NCBI GenBank assembly: GCA_017416055.1
Contig: JAFQDI010000267.1
Location: forward strand, 1-18,234
DNA length: 18,234 nt
Direction of reading: 5' to 3'
From: Lachnospiraceae bacterium
GTDB lineage: Bacteria > Bacillota_A > Clostridia > Lachnospirales > Lachnospiraceae
A model generated the notes under the pieces. It was not told the DNA's origin. It searched no databases and worked only from the letters and a program-made list of their open reading frames with translations. This document shows, one piece after another, positions 1 to 6,548 of the stretch. A program made the translations under genes and the position numbers. Numbering within the stretch: the stretch's first letter is position 1; each line of letters opens with the position of its first letter.

Positions 1-16
1 ACTGAAGAATGATCGG

Positions 17-799
17 TTGAGAGCATCTTACAGGAAAGGGACATCTCTGCTCACCTCACCGTACAGGCTGAAGGCTAGCCTCACGGTCGAGGCCGCCATA
101 GCAATGACTGTTTTTTTGCTAACAGTAACGACACTGCTCAATCTGTTTTCTGTGCTGAGGACGCAGATTCAAATCCAAACAGCACTTGAACAAACCGGAA
201 ACGAGCTGATGGCACTGCCGGAAGAGGCATCTTTGTTGACGGCAGTGCTGCTGTTTCAGGTAAATATGGAGGCGGTAGGTGCAGACACTTCTCTTATCGT
301 CGGAAAAAACGAAGGTGTGTTGTTGATGTATTCTTCGGTGATGGGTCATGAACCGTTGATTGATCTGGTTGCGGTTTATCAGATTAGGCTCCCGTTTATG
401 CCAAAAGGAGTGGCGGAAATGACGCTGGTTCAGCGAAGCAGGAAGCATGCCTTTGGGGAGTCTTCATTTTTAGACGCAGAGGAGGTGGATTATGTCTACA
501 TTACACCGAGGGGAGAAGTTTATCACGAAAGCCCGTATTGCACCTACATTCGTCCGGTGACGGAGGAGGTACGTTATTCATCCGTGTCCGGCCTTCGCAA
601 TCAGAATGGAGAGAAGTACGGCTCATGCCAATTTTGCGGAGACGGTAAGGAGGCAGAGACGGTATGGATTACTGCATGGGGAGACAGCTATCATTTGTCT
701 TCCTACTGTCGCGGGCTATGGCATGATGTGGAGCAGGTGAAGAAAAGTGAGGTGAGTGAGATGAGAGCATGCAGCAAATGCAAAGAAGAGAAAGAATAG
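17..799 (+). CDS. TadE-like pseudopilin with two C-terminal Cys/His motif repeats
   Basis: Probable minor pseudopilin of a Tad/Flp-type pilus. Residues 21-50 form a type IV pilin-like N-terminus: A20-SLTVE puts a Glu (E25) at +5 after a plausible prepilin peptidase site, followed by a hydrophobic helix (26-46). After a TadE-like extracellular part come two related segments. Each has an aromatic/YH motif with H-x4-C (H170/C175 and H226/C231) and then a CxxC (C204/C207 and C252/C255), resembling small Zn-binding modules seen at the end of Firmicutes secreted proteins. The TTG at 17 has no clear ribosome binding site, and the frame is open back to base 2, so the true start may lie outside the window. 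It is followed closely by a prepilin peptidase and a second TadE-like gene. The pilin-like call is firm; metal binding is inferred. Confidence 0.72.
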   Translation: MRASYRKGTSLLTSPYRLKASLTVEAAIAMTVFLLTVTTLLNLFSVLRTQIQIQTALEQTGNELMALPEEASLLTAVLLFQVNMEAVGADTSLIVGKNEGVLLMYSSVMGHEPLIDLVAVYQIRLPFMPKGVAEMTLVQRSRKHAFGESSFLDAEEVDYVYITPRGEVYHESPYCTYIRPVTEEVRYSSVSGLRNQNGEKYGSCQFCGDGKEAETVWITAWGDSYHLSSYCRGLWHDVEQVKKSEVSEMRACSKCKEEKE

Positions 800-829
800 A
801 AGGAAGTGATTGTAAGAAGGAGGGAAAAG

Positions 830-1246
830 ATGGACGTAATAACCGGGGTTATGCTGACTGTTTGTGCGGAGGAAGATCTTCGGAAAAAAAGGATACCGAT
901 ACTGATTCCGGTGATTGCATTTGTTGCAGGACTGATGATTAGAATTGTAGACAGAACTTTGTTTAGCACAGAGTGCGGTCTGGGGGTTTTAGTAGGAGGC
1001 CTTTTCATTCTGAGCTCTATACTTAGCCGACAGCAGTTCGGACTTGGTGACGGAATCATCATGACAGTATGTGGACTGTGTTTGGGGGTGAAAAAAGTGA
1101 TCGTGCTTGCACTGGGAGCAATGACGCTGTTTTTGGTCGTTGGTGTGGTGAGGATGTTCATGTTTAAACTGAACGGAAAACAGGAAATACCGTTTGTTCC
1201 CTTTATGTGGATTGTTTTTGTAGGGGGCGTTTTCTGGCTTCCATGA
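830..1246 (+). CDS. A24-family prepilin peptidase (TadV/CpaA-like)
   Basis: Membrane aspartic peptidase expected to cleave (pseudo)prepilins of the adjacent pilus cluster. The protein is 138 aa, the usual size for the short TadV/CpaA type that lacks the N-terminal methylase domain. It is almost entirely hydrophobic, with about four membrane segments. Both catalytic aspartates are visible: D16 in an ED-L-RKKRIP context, and D74 in the GLGDG motif (residues 71-75). The ATG at 830 was chosen because AAGGAGG at 817-823 sits 6 bases upstream. An in-frame GTG at 806 would add eight basic residues with no better ribosome binding site. The flanking genes on both sides are TadE-like pseudopilins, its likely substrates. 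Confidence 0.8.
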   Translation: MDVITGVMLTVCAEEDLRKKRIPILIPVIAFVAGLMIRIVDRTLFSTECGLGVLVGGLFILSSILSRQQFGLGDGIIMTVCGLCLGVKKVIVLALGAMTLFLVVGVVRMFMFKLNGKQEIPFVPFMWIVFVGGVFWLP

Positions 1247-1262
1247 AAGGAGAGGTTGAAGG

Positions 1263-1682
1263 ATGCATACGATTGAAGCGGCATTTTTGGTTCCGCTGGG
1301 GTTAGGGATAATTGTGGTTTTAATGGCAATGTCATTTTGCCTGCACGATCAGGTTGCTGTCGCGGCAGAGTGTGCGGCAATCCTGTTGGAGTGGCAACAC
1401 GGAGAAGAGGTAAATGTGAATAAAGAAGAGATGGGAGCTCGTTTGACGGATATGAGTATGATCACGAATGTGACTTGCACGGATCTGACCGAAGGAAAGA
1501 TGAAGTGTCGCATTCGTTTGACGGAGAACTGGCAGGTGTTTCGGCGAGGGATTGAACTGATCGCCCTGAGCAATTCCGCATCGGAGATTATGCAGGACAA
1601 TGCGAGAACGAGGTCTTTTTCGTTGATAAAAATTGACCCATGCTGGCTGAAACGAATATGGAGGGTGTCGGGAATCGAATGA
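1263..1682 (+). CDS. TadE-like pseudopilin, leaderless form
   Basis: Small pilin-like protein of 139 aa. The N-terminus (MHTIEAAFLVPLGLGI) is a class III pilin-type signature: Glu at residue 5 followed by a hydrophobic helix to about residue 27. The rest is a short soluble domain with no recognisable motif. The start codon is fixed by an AAAGGAGAGG ribosome binding site (1246-1255) and by a TGA stop in the same frame at 1257-1259. The protein therefore begins directly at what would be position +1 of a mature pilin, with no cleavable leader. The stop codon overlaps the ATG of the next gene (ATGA at 1679-1682), which suggests translational coupling with the DUF6382 protein. Confidence 0.7.
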   Translation: MHTIEAAFLVPLGLGIIVVLMAMSFCLHDQVAVAAECAAILLEWQHGEEVNVNKEEMGARLTDMSMITNVTCTDLTEGKMKCRIRLTENWQVFRRGIELIALSNSASEIMQDNARTRSFSLIKIDPCWLKRIWRVSGIE

Positions 1683-2440
1683 AGATAAACTATTTTCGTG
1701 AAAGGAAAGAGCACCACATGGTGATTGCCGCCGGAACCAATAAATGTCCGGACTATCAAGTGAGGATGCTTCAGCGAAATCCGGTTGAGGGGCTGTTGTT
1801 TCCGGTGATTCGTCAGATGGACGGGGAGATATTGTACGATTATTCGATTACAGGATGTCATTCTCTGCAGACGTTGACGGAGCTGGCACCGATTAGCCGG
1901 AAATTGTTAGTATCTATCGTTGAAGATATGAACCGGATTCTGGAGGATGTGGAGCGATATTTGGTGGACGGAGACTATCTGGCACTTCGCCCGGAGTTTA
2001 TTTATCTGGAGAAGCAAGGAGAAAATACTTATAAGACGAAATTCTGTTTTTTTCCGTTTCATGGAGAGGAACCGGAAACACAAGTAAGAGAATTGTTGAA
2101 ATATGTGTTGAATGAAGTTGATTATCAGGAAAAGGACGCAGTGAATTTGGCGTATGAATTGTTTCAGACTTCTTCGGAGGAGGGATTTTTGATCCGGCAA
2201 TTGGGAGGACTCGTCAAAATGATGATTCAGGAGGAAAATCCAACGACAACGTACCTTGAGGACAGAATACCGGCGGTAAGGGCTGTTCGGGAGTGTGGAG
2301 AGTATGGTGTAACACCGAAAGAGATGAATGTCGGTTATGAGATAGGTTCTCATCTTAGTACAAAACCCAAAAAGAAACTGCTTGGCGGAAGAAGCGGGCG
2401 CAAAGGTCGGGAAATTATCTTGTCGGAAATTCTAAAATAG
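1679..2440 (+). CDS. DUF6382 domain protein, lacking an FHA domain
   Basis: Cytosolic-looking protein of 253 aa. The segment from about residue 15 to 185 (RMLQRNPVEGLLF ... DYSITG ... LRPEFIYLE ... FCFFPF ... LLKYVLNEVDY ... AVNLAYELFQ) matches my memory of DUF6382, which in Lachnospiraceae usually sits in front of a C-terminal forkhead-associated (FHA) phosphothreonine-binding domain. Here the protein ends in a basic tail without FHA. Placement next to the pilus genes fits known DUF6382 contexts, but its molecular role is unknown. The start at 1679 overlaps the previous stop. GGAGGG at 1660-1665 is rather distant, and an in-frame ATG at 1640 would add 13 residues. The last codons contain the hinT promoter. 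Confidence 0.68.
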   Translation: MKINYFRERKEHHMVIAAGTNKCPDYQVRMLQRNPVEGLLFPVIRQMDGEILYDYSITGCHSLQTLTELAPISRKLLVSIVEDMNRILEDVERYLVDGDYLALRPEFIYLEKQGENTYKTKFCFFPFHGEEPETQVRELLKYVLNEVDYQEKDAVNLAYELFQTSSEEGFLIRQLGGLVKMMIQEENPTTTYLEDRIPAVRAVRECGEYGVTPKEMNVGYEIGSHLSTKPKKKLLGGRSGRKGREIILSEILK

Positions 2441-2448
2441 AGTATACT
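2420..2448 (+). promoter_or_regulatory. Putative sigma-A promoter of hinT
   Basis: TTGTCG (2420-2425), a 17-base spacer and TATACT (2443-2448) match the -35/-10 consensus at 4/6 and 5/6. The -35 box lies inside the last codons of the DUF6382 gene. This suggests hinT is transcribed independently of the pilus cluster. Confidence 0.5.
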
Positions 2449-2483
2449 GGAGACAAATCTTATTTGATTGGAGGAGGTTTTAG

Positions 2484-2903
2484 ATGAAATCCGATACGTG
2501 TATTTTTTGTAAGATTGCAAATGGGGAGATTCCTTCCACTACTGTGTATGAAGATGCTGATTTTCGAGCGATTTTGGATTTGGGACCGGCAGCGGAAGGT
2601 CACACCCTGATCTTGCCGAAAGAGCATTTTGATGATGTGACGGAACTTTCGGCGGAATTAGGTGCGAAAGTGGTGCCGCTGGCGGCGAAAATCGGAAGGG
2701 CGATGAAGAGCGGTCTTGGCTGTGCCGGCTTTAATCTGGTACAGAATAATGGAACGGCGGCAGGCCAGACGGTGATGCACTTCCATATGCATGTAATTCC
2801 ACGCTATGAGGGCGGGCCGGTGATTGCAGGATGGACACCGGGGAAAACAACTCCGGAAGCCATGAAGGAGACGGCGGACAAGATTAAGGCGGCACTGAAG
2901 TAA
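2484..2903 (+). CDS. hinT: HIT family purine-nucleotide hydrolase (HinT-like)
   Basis: Histidine triad protein of 139 aa, typical of bacterial HinT, which hydrolyses adenosine 5'-phosphoramidates and similar AMP conjugates in the cytoplasm. The HxHxH active-site triad is at H99, H101 and H103 (HFHMHVIPR). The N-terminal CIFCKI-NGEIPS segment carries the Cys pair (C6, C9) common in Firmicutes members and usually linked to Zn binding. GHTLILPKEHFDD is the usual nucleotide-pocket segment. A GGAGGAGG ribosome binding site (2470-2477) fixes the ATG at 2484. The gene stands alone between its own promoter and a strong terminator. Identification as a HIT hydrolase is firm; the exact physiological substrate cannot be read from sequence. 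Confidence 0.93.
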   Translation: MKSDTCIFCKIANGEIPSTTVYEDADFRAILDLGPAAEGHTLILPKEHFDDVTELSAELGAKVVPLAAKIGRAMKSGLGCAGFNLVQNNGTAAGQTVMHFHMHVIPRYEGGPVIAGWTPGKTTPEAMKETADKIKAALK

Positions 2904-2909
2904 AATAAG

Positions 2910-2938
2910 AAGCTGTGGATATGGTTTATCCACAGCTT
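2910..2938. terminator. Bidirectional intrinsic terminator between hinT and murG
   Basis: An 11-bp perfect stem (2910-2920 with 2928-2938), extendable by an A-T pair, closes a 5-7 base loop. It is followed by a short T run on the plus strand and by TTATTTTA on the minus strand. It sits between two convergent genes and can serve both. Confidence 0.8.
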
Positions 2939-2968
2939 TCAAACTCAGATTGGATTATGCATGCGAAA

Positions 2969-4036
2969 TTAGATACGCAGACAAGCTTCATCCAGTAAAT
3001 CGCAAATGGTTTTGATGGAATCGCCCTGTTTGCTGCCTTCCATTGCAGAGATATATTGGTTTCGGTCGCGGTACAATTCACTGATTTTGTTCAGCAATAC
3101 CTCGTTGGTAATCTCTTCCTCTTCAAGGACAAGGGAGAAGCCTTGGCCGGCAAAGGAGCGGGCGTTCAGAATCTGATCGCCACGGCTTGCGGCAGCGGAG
3201 AGCGGAATCAGCAAATTGGGTTTGTGGAGTGCCAAAAGTTCACAGATCGCATTTGCACCGGCACGGGAAACGACCACGTCGGCCAACGCGAACAGATCCT
3301 TCAGTTCGGCGCCGATGTATTCATATTGAATGTATCCGGGTTGATGAAGGGATTCATCCAGATGTCCCTTTCCGCACAGGTGAATTACCTGAAATGTTTT
3401 CAGCAGTTCAGGTAAGATGTTTCGGACGGCAGTGTTTACTTTAACAGAACCCATGCTTCCGCCGATGATGAGTAAAACAGGTTTTTCGGAGGAAAGACCG
3501 GTGAAATTCAATCCGGCAAGTCGGTCTCCGGTCATTAATTCTCTGCGGATCGGCGAGCCACTGAGGACTGCTTTGTCCGCTGGGAGATAGTTTACCGTTT
3601 CGGGGAAGTTACAGCATACCTTTTTGGCGGAAGGGATGCACAGCTTGTTGGCGAGACCGGGAGTCATATCTGACTCGTGGATAATCGCCGGAATGTGCAG
3701 AAATTTTGCCGCAAGAACAACAGGAACTGCGACAAATCCGCCCTTGGAAAAGATAACATCCGGTTTTGTCTTCTTCAGCAAATTGCCTGCCTGAAAAAAT
3801 CCGGCAAGAACCCGGAACGGGTCAGTGAGATTCTGCAAGCTGAAGTAACGGCGAAGTTTTCCGGAAGAAATCGCATGGTAGGGGACATTGGCCTGCGTGA
3901 TAAGTTCACGCTCAATACCCGTTTTTGATCCGATGTACTCAACAGAGTACCCCCGCTGACGCAGTTCGGGCAAAAGTGCGAGATTAGGGGTGACATGTCC
4001 GGCGGTACCGCCGCCGGTAAGAATAATCTTCTTCAT
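2969..4036 (-). CDS. murG: Undecaprenyldiphospho-muramoylpentapeptide GlcNAc transferase MurG
   Basis: GT28-family glycosyltransferase that adds GlcNAc to lipid I to give lipid II on the inner face of the membrane. The 355-aa length is normal. Signature motifs are present: GGGTAGHVTPN near the N-terminus (donor/acceptor Gly-rich loop), SKGGFVAVPVVLAA, HESDMTPGLANK, GGSMGS, and SRAGANAICELLA followed by LIPL..AASRGDQ..NA in the UDP-GlcNAc-binding C-terminal domain. The start is supported by a TAGGAGC ribosome binding site just upstream. It lies 21 bases downstream of the TSCPD gene on the same strand and probably shares its transcript. Its location away from a dcw (mur-fts) cluster is typical of some Clostridia that carry this MurG type. 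Confidence 0.95.
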   Translation of the reverse strand: MKKIILTGGGTAGHVTPNLALLPELRQRGYSVEYIGSKTGIERELITQANVPYHAISSGKLRRYFSLQNLTDPFRVLAGFFQAGNLLKKTKPDVIFSKGGFVAVPVVLAAKFLHIPAIIHESDMTPGLANKLCIPSAKKVCCNFPETVNYLPADKAVLSGSPIRRELMTGDRLAGLNFTGLSSEKPVLLIIGGSMGSVKVNTAVRNILPELLKTFQVIHLCGKGHLDESLHQPGYIQYEYIGAELKDLFALADVVVSRAGANAICELLALHKPNLLIPLSAAASRGDQILNARSFAGQGFSLVLEEEEITNEVLLNKISELYRDRNQYISAMEGSKQGDSIKTICDLLDEACLRI

Positions 4037-4057
4037 GCTTTGCTCCTAAGAATGAGA

Positions 4058-4309
4058 TTAGTTCTGGGCTGCTTTGTACTGGGAAAGTGCTCTGGCCAGC
4101 TGATCGGGACAGGACGTTCCTCGGCCGCCGCAATCAATACCGGACAGTTTGGAGATGGCTGCATCTACGGTCATTCCCTCAACCAATCGTGCGACACCTT
4201 GAGTGTTGCCCATGCAACCGCCGATGAAACGGCAGGTCGTGATCACGTTATCTTCCACATCAAACTGAATTGCTCTGGAGCAAGTTCCTCTCGTTTTGTA
4301 TTCGAACAT
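4058..4309 (-). CDS. TIGR03905-type TSCPD domain protein
   Basis: Small cysteine-rich protein of 83 aa. It has the family signature RGTSCPDQLA (residues 63-72), an N-terminal RGTCSR (residues 7-12) and GGCMGN in the middle. TSCPD-domain proteins are found alone in Clostridia and as a C-terminal domain of class II ribonucleotide reductases. The function of the stand-alone form is unknown, and the conserved cysteines suggest metal or redox chemistry. The ATG at 4309 was chosen because AGGAGGT lies a few bases upstream; the longer in-frame version would have no ribosome binding site. It is the first gene of a probable two-gene unit with murG. I see no convincing -35 box for its promoter. Confidence 0.88.
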   Translation of the reverse strand: MFEYKTRGTCSRAIQFDVEDNVITTCRFIGGCMGNTQGVARLVEGMTVDAAISKLSGIDCGGRGTSCPDQLARALSQYKAAQN

Positions 4310-4423
4310 GATGATACCTCCTGTGATTTGTGTTTTCTGTACACAGTTTATCATACTTTTCACAGCTTCGCATTATGTTTTTTCAAATTTAGTGTGATTC
4401 ATCGTAATTAATAGAAAGAAAAA

Positions 4424-4452
4424 TTGCTAATTTCAGTGTGTTATGATATACT
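4424..4452 (+). promoter_or_regulatory. Putative sigma-A promoter of mtnN
   Basis: TTGCTA (4424-4429), a 17-base spacer and TATACT (4447-4452), about 39 bases before the mtnN start. The region upstream is AT-rich, as expected for an intergenic promoter. Confidence 0.6.
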
Positions 4453-4490
4453 GTATCCAACGATGAAAGGAAATATTATCGGAGGTTTAT

Positions 4491-5183
4491 ATGATTGCGA
4501 TTATTGGTGCGATGGAGAGTGAAGTTGAGCAGTTGACGGCTAGGATGGAGTCGGTGCAGTTGATTTCACAGACCGGGATGAATTTTTATCAGGGAGTACT
4601 GGCCGGAAAGGACGTTGTTGTTGTGCAGTGTGGTGTGGGCAAGGTAAACGCAGCACTGTGCACGCAGATTCTTGCGGATCGCTTTGACGTGAGCGCGATT
4701 ATCAACACCGGAATTGCCGGATCATTGCAGGCCGAGGTAAATATCGGTGATGTGGTTCTTTCTGAGGATGCGATTTATCATGATATGGATGTAACGGTGT
4801 TCGGCTATGCCCCCGGCGAGGTTCCGGGGATCGGACGTGCAGCCTTCCCTGCAGACCGGAAATTGATTGCCTTGGCGAAAGAGAGCTGTATGGAAGCGAA
4901 TCCTGAGATTGGAGTATTTGTCGGACGGATTGTGAGTGGCGATCAGTTTATCATGAGTCGAGAGAAAAAGAACTGGTTGAAGGCAAATTTTGGCGGCATT
5001 TGTACCGAGATGGAGGGCGCGGCGATTGCGCACGGCGCATGGAGAAACCGGATTCCGTTTTTGATTATTCGTGCGATCTCGGACAAGGCAGATGACAGTG
5101 CGAATATGACGATGGATGAGTTTGAGCCGCTGGCGATCGGCCACACCGTGAGACTGCTGATGACGATGCTGCCCAAACTGTAA
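4491..5183 (+). CDS. mtnN: 5'-methylthioadenosine/S-adenosylhomocysteine nucleosidase
   Basis: Cytosolic enzyme that cleaves adenine from MTA, SAH and 5'-deoxyadenosine, recycling by-products of SAM-dependent methylation, polyamine synthesis and radical SAM chemistry. The protein is 230 aa, typical of MtnN/Pfs. Visible motifs are the N-terminal IIGAMESEV with the glutamate that protonates or positions catalytic water (E11), CGVGKVNAAL, NTGIAGSL, SGDQF, CTEMEGAAIAH (E175, ribose binding) and RAISDKAD with the catalytic acid D198. A CGGAGG ribosome binding site precedes the ATG. The gene appears monocistronic; the next gene starts 161 bases later with its own likely promoter. Confidence 0.95.
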   Translation: MIAIIGAMESEVEQLTARMESVQLISQTGMNFYQGVLAGKDVVVVQCGVGKVNAALCTQILADRFDVSAIINTGIAGSLQAEVNIGDVVLSEDAIYHDMDVTVFGYAPGEVPGIGRAAFPADRKLIALAKESCMEANPEIGVFVGRIVSGDQFIMSREKKNWLKANFGGICTEMEGAAIAHGAWRNRIPFLIIRAISDKADDSANMTMDEFEPLAIGHTVRLLMTMLPKL

Positions 5184-5261
5184 TTCTCGGTTCGGTTAAT
5201 GATATGCCGTCGACCGGTGCCGTAACGAAGATAAATAAAGGTGACCGATGAACTTGGTGTC

Positions 5262-5281
5262 AGAATCGGACGAACGATTCT
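5262..5281 (+). terminator. Weak hairpin after mtnN, possible terminator
   Basis: A 7-bp stem (5262-5268 with 5275-5281) with a 6-base loop is followed only by TCTTCCC, a poor U-tract. It is the only hairpin I see between mtnN and the next gene. Its role as a terminator is uncertain. Confidence 0.25.
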
Positions 5282-5302
5282 TCTTCCCAAAGTGTATCCC
5301 TG

Positions 5303-5311
5303 TGCTAAAAT
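5303..5311 (+). promoter_or_regulatory. Putative extended -10 promoter
   Basis: TGCTAAAAT gives an extended -10 element (TGn plus TAAAAT at 5306-5311), 34 bases before the ATG at 5345. No good -35 box is seen, which is common for extended -10 promoters. Confidence 0.4.
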
Positions 5312-5344
5312 ACAGGTAAATTTTGAATCCGGGAGGGAAAATCG

Positions 5345-6121
5345 ATGTTAGAAATGATTAAATCGGGGATGTTTATTTATGGATTGGCAGTGCTGGCGGT
5401 AGTTGGAGTTTTGACGAAGCTGATTGCGACGATTCGTTACGGAAAGATGGAAAAACAGGCGGGAGAGGCGGCAATCACCCGCGATAACTACATACGACTG
5501 TGGAAAAATAGGTTTGAAAACGCATATCGGATCAATAAAGGCGTGAGGGATGCGGGGTTGTTCGTTGAAAGATGCCTTGATCAGTGTAAACTATTTGGAA
5601 TCAGGTTGTCTGTTTGGGATCGTATCAACCGTATTTTGTGCGGGGTTTGCCTATTGCTTGGCATGATAGCGGTGACGGCGGAGCAGAGAGCGCAGGCCGG
5701 AGCCGGATTGATACTGGGACATTTTTTGACGATGATATGCATTTGTGGTGTGATGCTGTTTGTGGAGTATTCCTGTGAAACCGGGGACAGGCGCCAGCGT
5801 ATCGCAGTAAATTTGGAAGAATATTTTACGAATGTTTTATCTGCTCGGTTGCAGAATGGTGCGGAAACCGTGACGGCCGAAAATGAATCGGTTCGGACCG
5901 AGGTGCGAGAGACGGTAGCAGAGCTGCGGGAAAACAAAACAAGCCATCGCCGCGACGATTATGAATGGGAACGAAGCAGAGAGGATTTGCGAGAGAGTCT
6001 GGAAAAAATCGCTGCTAGCAGAGAACCGGAGGAAGAACCCCGCAGAGAGCGGAAAGGGCGTGCGAAACGGGAGGAAGATGCCCGTCTCATTGAGGAAATT
6101 CTGAGAGAATATCTTCGTTAA
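5345..6121 (+). CDS. Conserved membrane protein with charged C-terminal tail, unknown function
   Basis: Protein of 258 aa. It has a first membrane segment at about residues 8-29, a soluble stretch with conserved-looking KNRFENAYRIN and NKGVRDAGLFVE, and two more membrane segments (about 94-112 and 118-141). A cytoplasmic tail of over 100 residues is rich in Glu, Arg and Lys and predicted helical or coiled coil. The layout resembles a family of uncharacterised Lachnospiraceae membrane proteins that begin MLE-I-SGMFIYGL; no function is known to me. GGGAGG lies just upstream of the ATG. It ends 45 bases before the convergent small gene at 6167, with no clear terminator between them. Confidence 0.7.
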   Translation: MLEMIKSGMFIYGLAVLAVVGVLTKLIATIRYGKMEKQAGEAAITRDNYIRLWKNRFENAYRINKGVRDAGLFVERCLDQCKLFGIRLSVWDRINRILCGVCLLLGMIAVTAEQRAQAGAGLILGHFLTMICICGVMLFVEYSCETGDRRQRIAVNLEEYFTNVLSARLQNGAETVTAENESVRTEVRETVAELRENKTSHRRDDYEWERSREDLRESLEKIAASREPEEEPRRERKGRAKREEDARLIEEILREYLR

Positions 6122-6166
6122 CCGAGGGTGTGCTATCTGAGAGGCCTGCGGAGAATAGAAGAATAC

Positions 6167-6433
6167 TTACTCTTCAATGATCTGAATCTCCAGATAGTCG
6201 AAATCAATATGTTCAACAAACGCGTCTTGAGTAAAGCGACATTTGGAGTGGTGGCGGAAGTCATTGACGCAGATATCCAGCCAGATAGGCTGGCTCAAGT
6301 CGAAAGCAAGGCATATCTCCTCGAGGGAGGAGAACACCTTGCGGGTTCGATTTAAATTGGGATCATCGTTGACTGAGACCATGTCCTGCAGAAGACGATT
6401 GTCCTTAAATAGTTTTCCCCACATACGAAACAT
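6167..6433 (-). CDS. Small conserved Lachnospiraceae protein, unknown function
   Basis: An 88-aa soluble acidic protein starting MFRMWGKLFKDNRLLQD and containing FDLSQPIWLDICVNDFRHHSKCRF and a DFDYLEIQIIEE end. I recognise this as a short conserved hypothetical protein common in Lachnospiraceae, without a known role. The start at 6433 is set by an AGGAGGA ribosome binding site 8 bases upstream. The frame continues upstream through non-coding-looking sequence, so the longer reading (136 aa) is not real. It is divergent from the coiled-coil membrane protein at 6549, with 115 bases between the two starts. Confidence 0.72.
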   Translation of the reverse strand: MFRMWGKLFKDNRLLQDMVSVNDDPNLNRTRKVFSSLEEICLAFDLSQPIWLDICVNDFRHHSKCRFTQDAFVEHIDFDYLEIQIIEE

Positions 6434-6499
6434 AGAAAGTCCTCCTGTGCAGTGATATCCGGAGCCGGATCGTCCGGAACGATTCGGACAACTGAGGCT

Positions 6500-6528
6500 A
6501 TCATAGCACATTTTGGGCCAAAGCACAA
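6500..6528 (-). promoter_or_regulatory. Putative promoter of the 88-aa protein gene
   Basis: On the minus strand, TTGTGC (6528-6523), a 17-base spacer and TATGAT (6505-6500) form a promoter. A TGn just before the -10 box gives an extended -10. It lies 67 bases upstream of the start at 6433. Confidence 0.5.
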
Positions 6529-6548
6529 CGTAGATAAAGGAGAAACTT

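Noticed and set aside
806..829. GTG start for the prepilin peptidase
   Set aside because: It would overlap the strong AAGGAGG ribosome binding site that serves the ATG at 830.
703..1380. 225-aa minus-strand reading frame across the prepilin peptidase
   Set aside because: It covers three plus-strand genes with convincing motifs and has a low-complexity Ser/Thr/Pro composition typical of antisense shadows.
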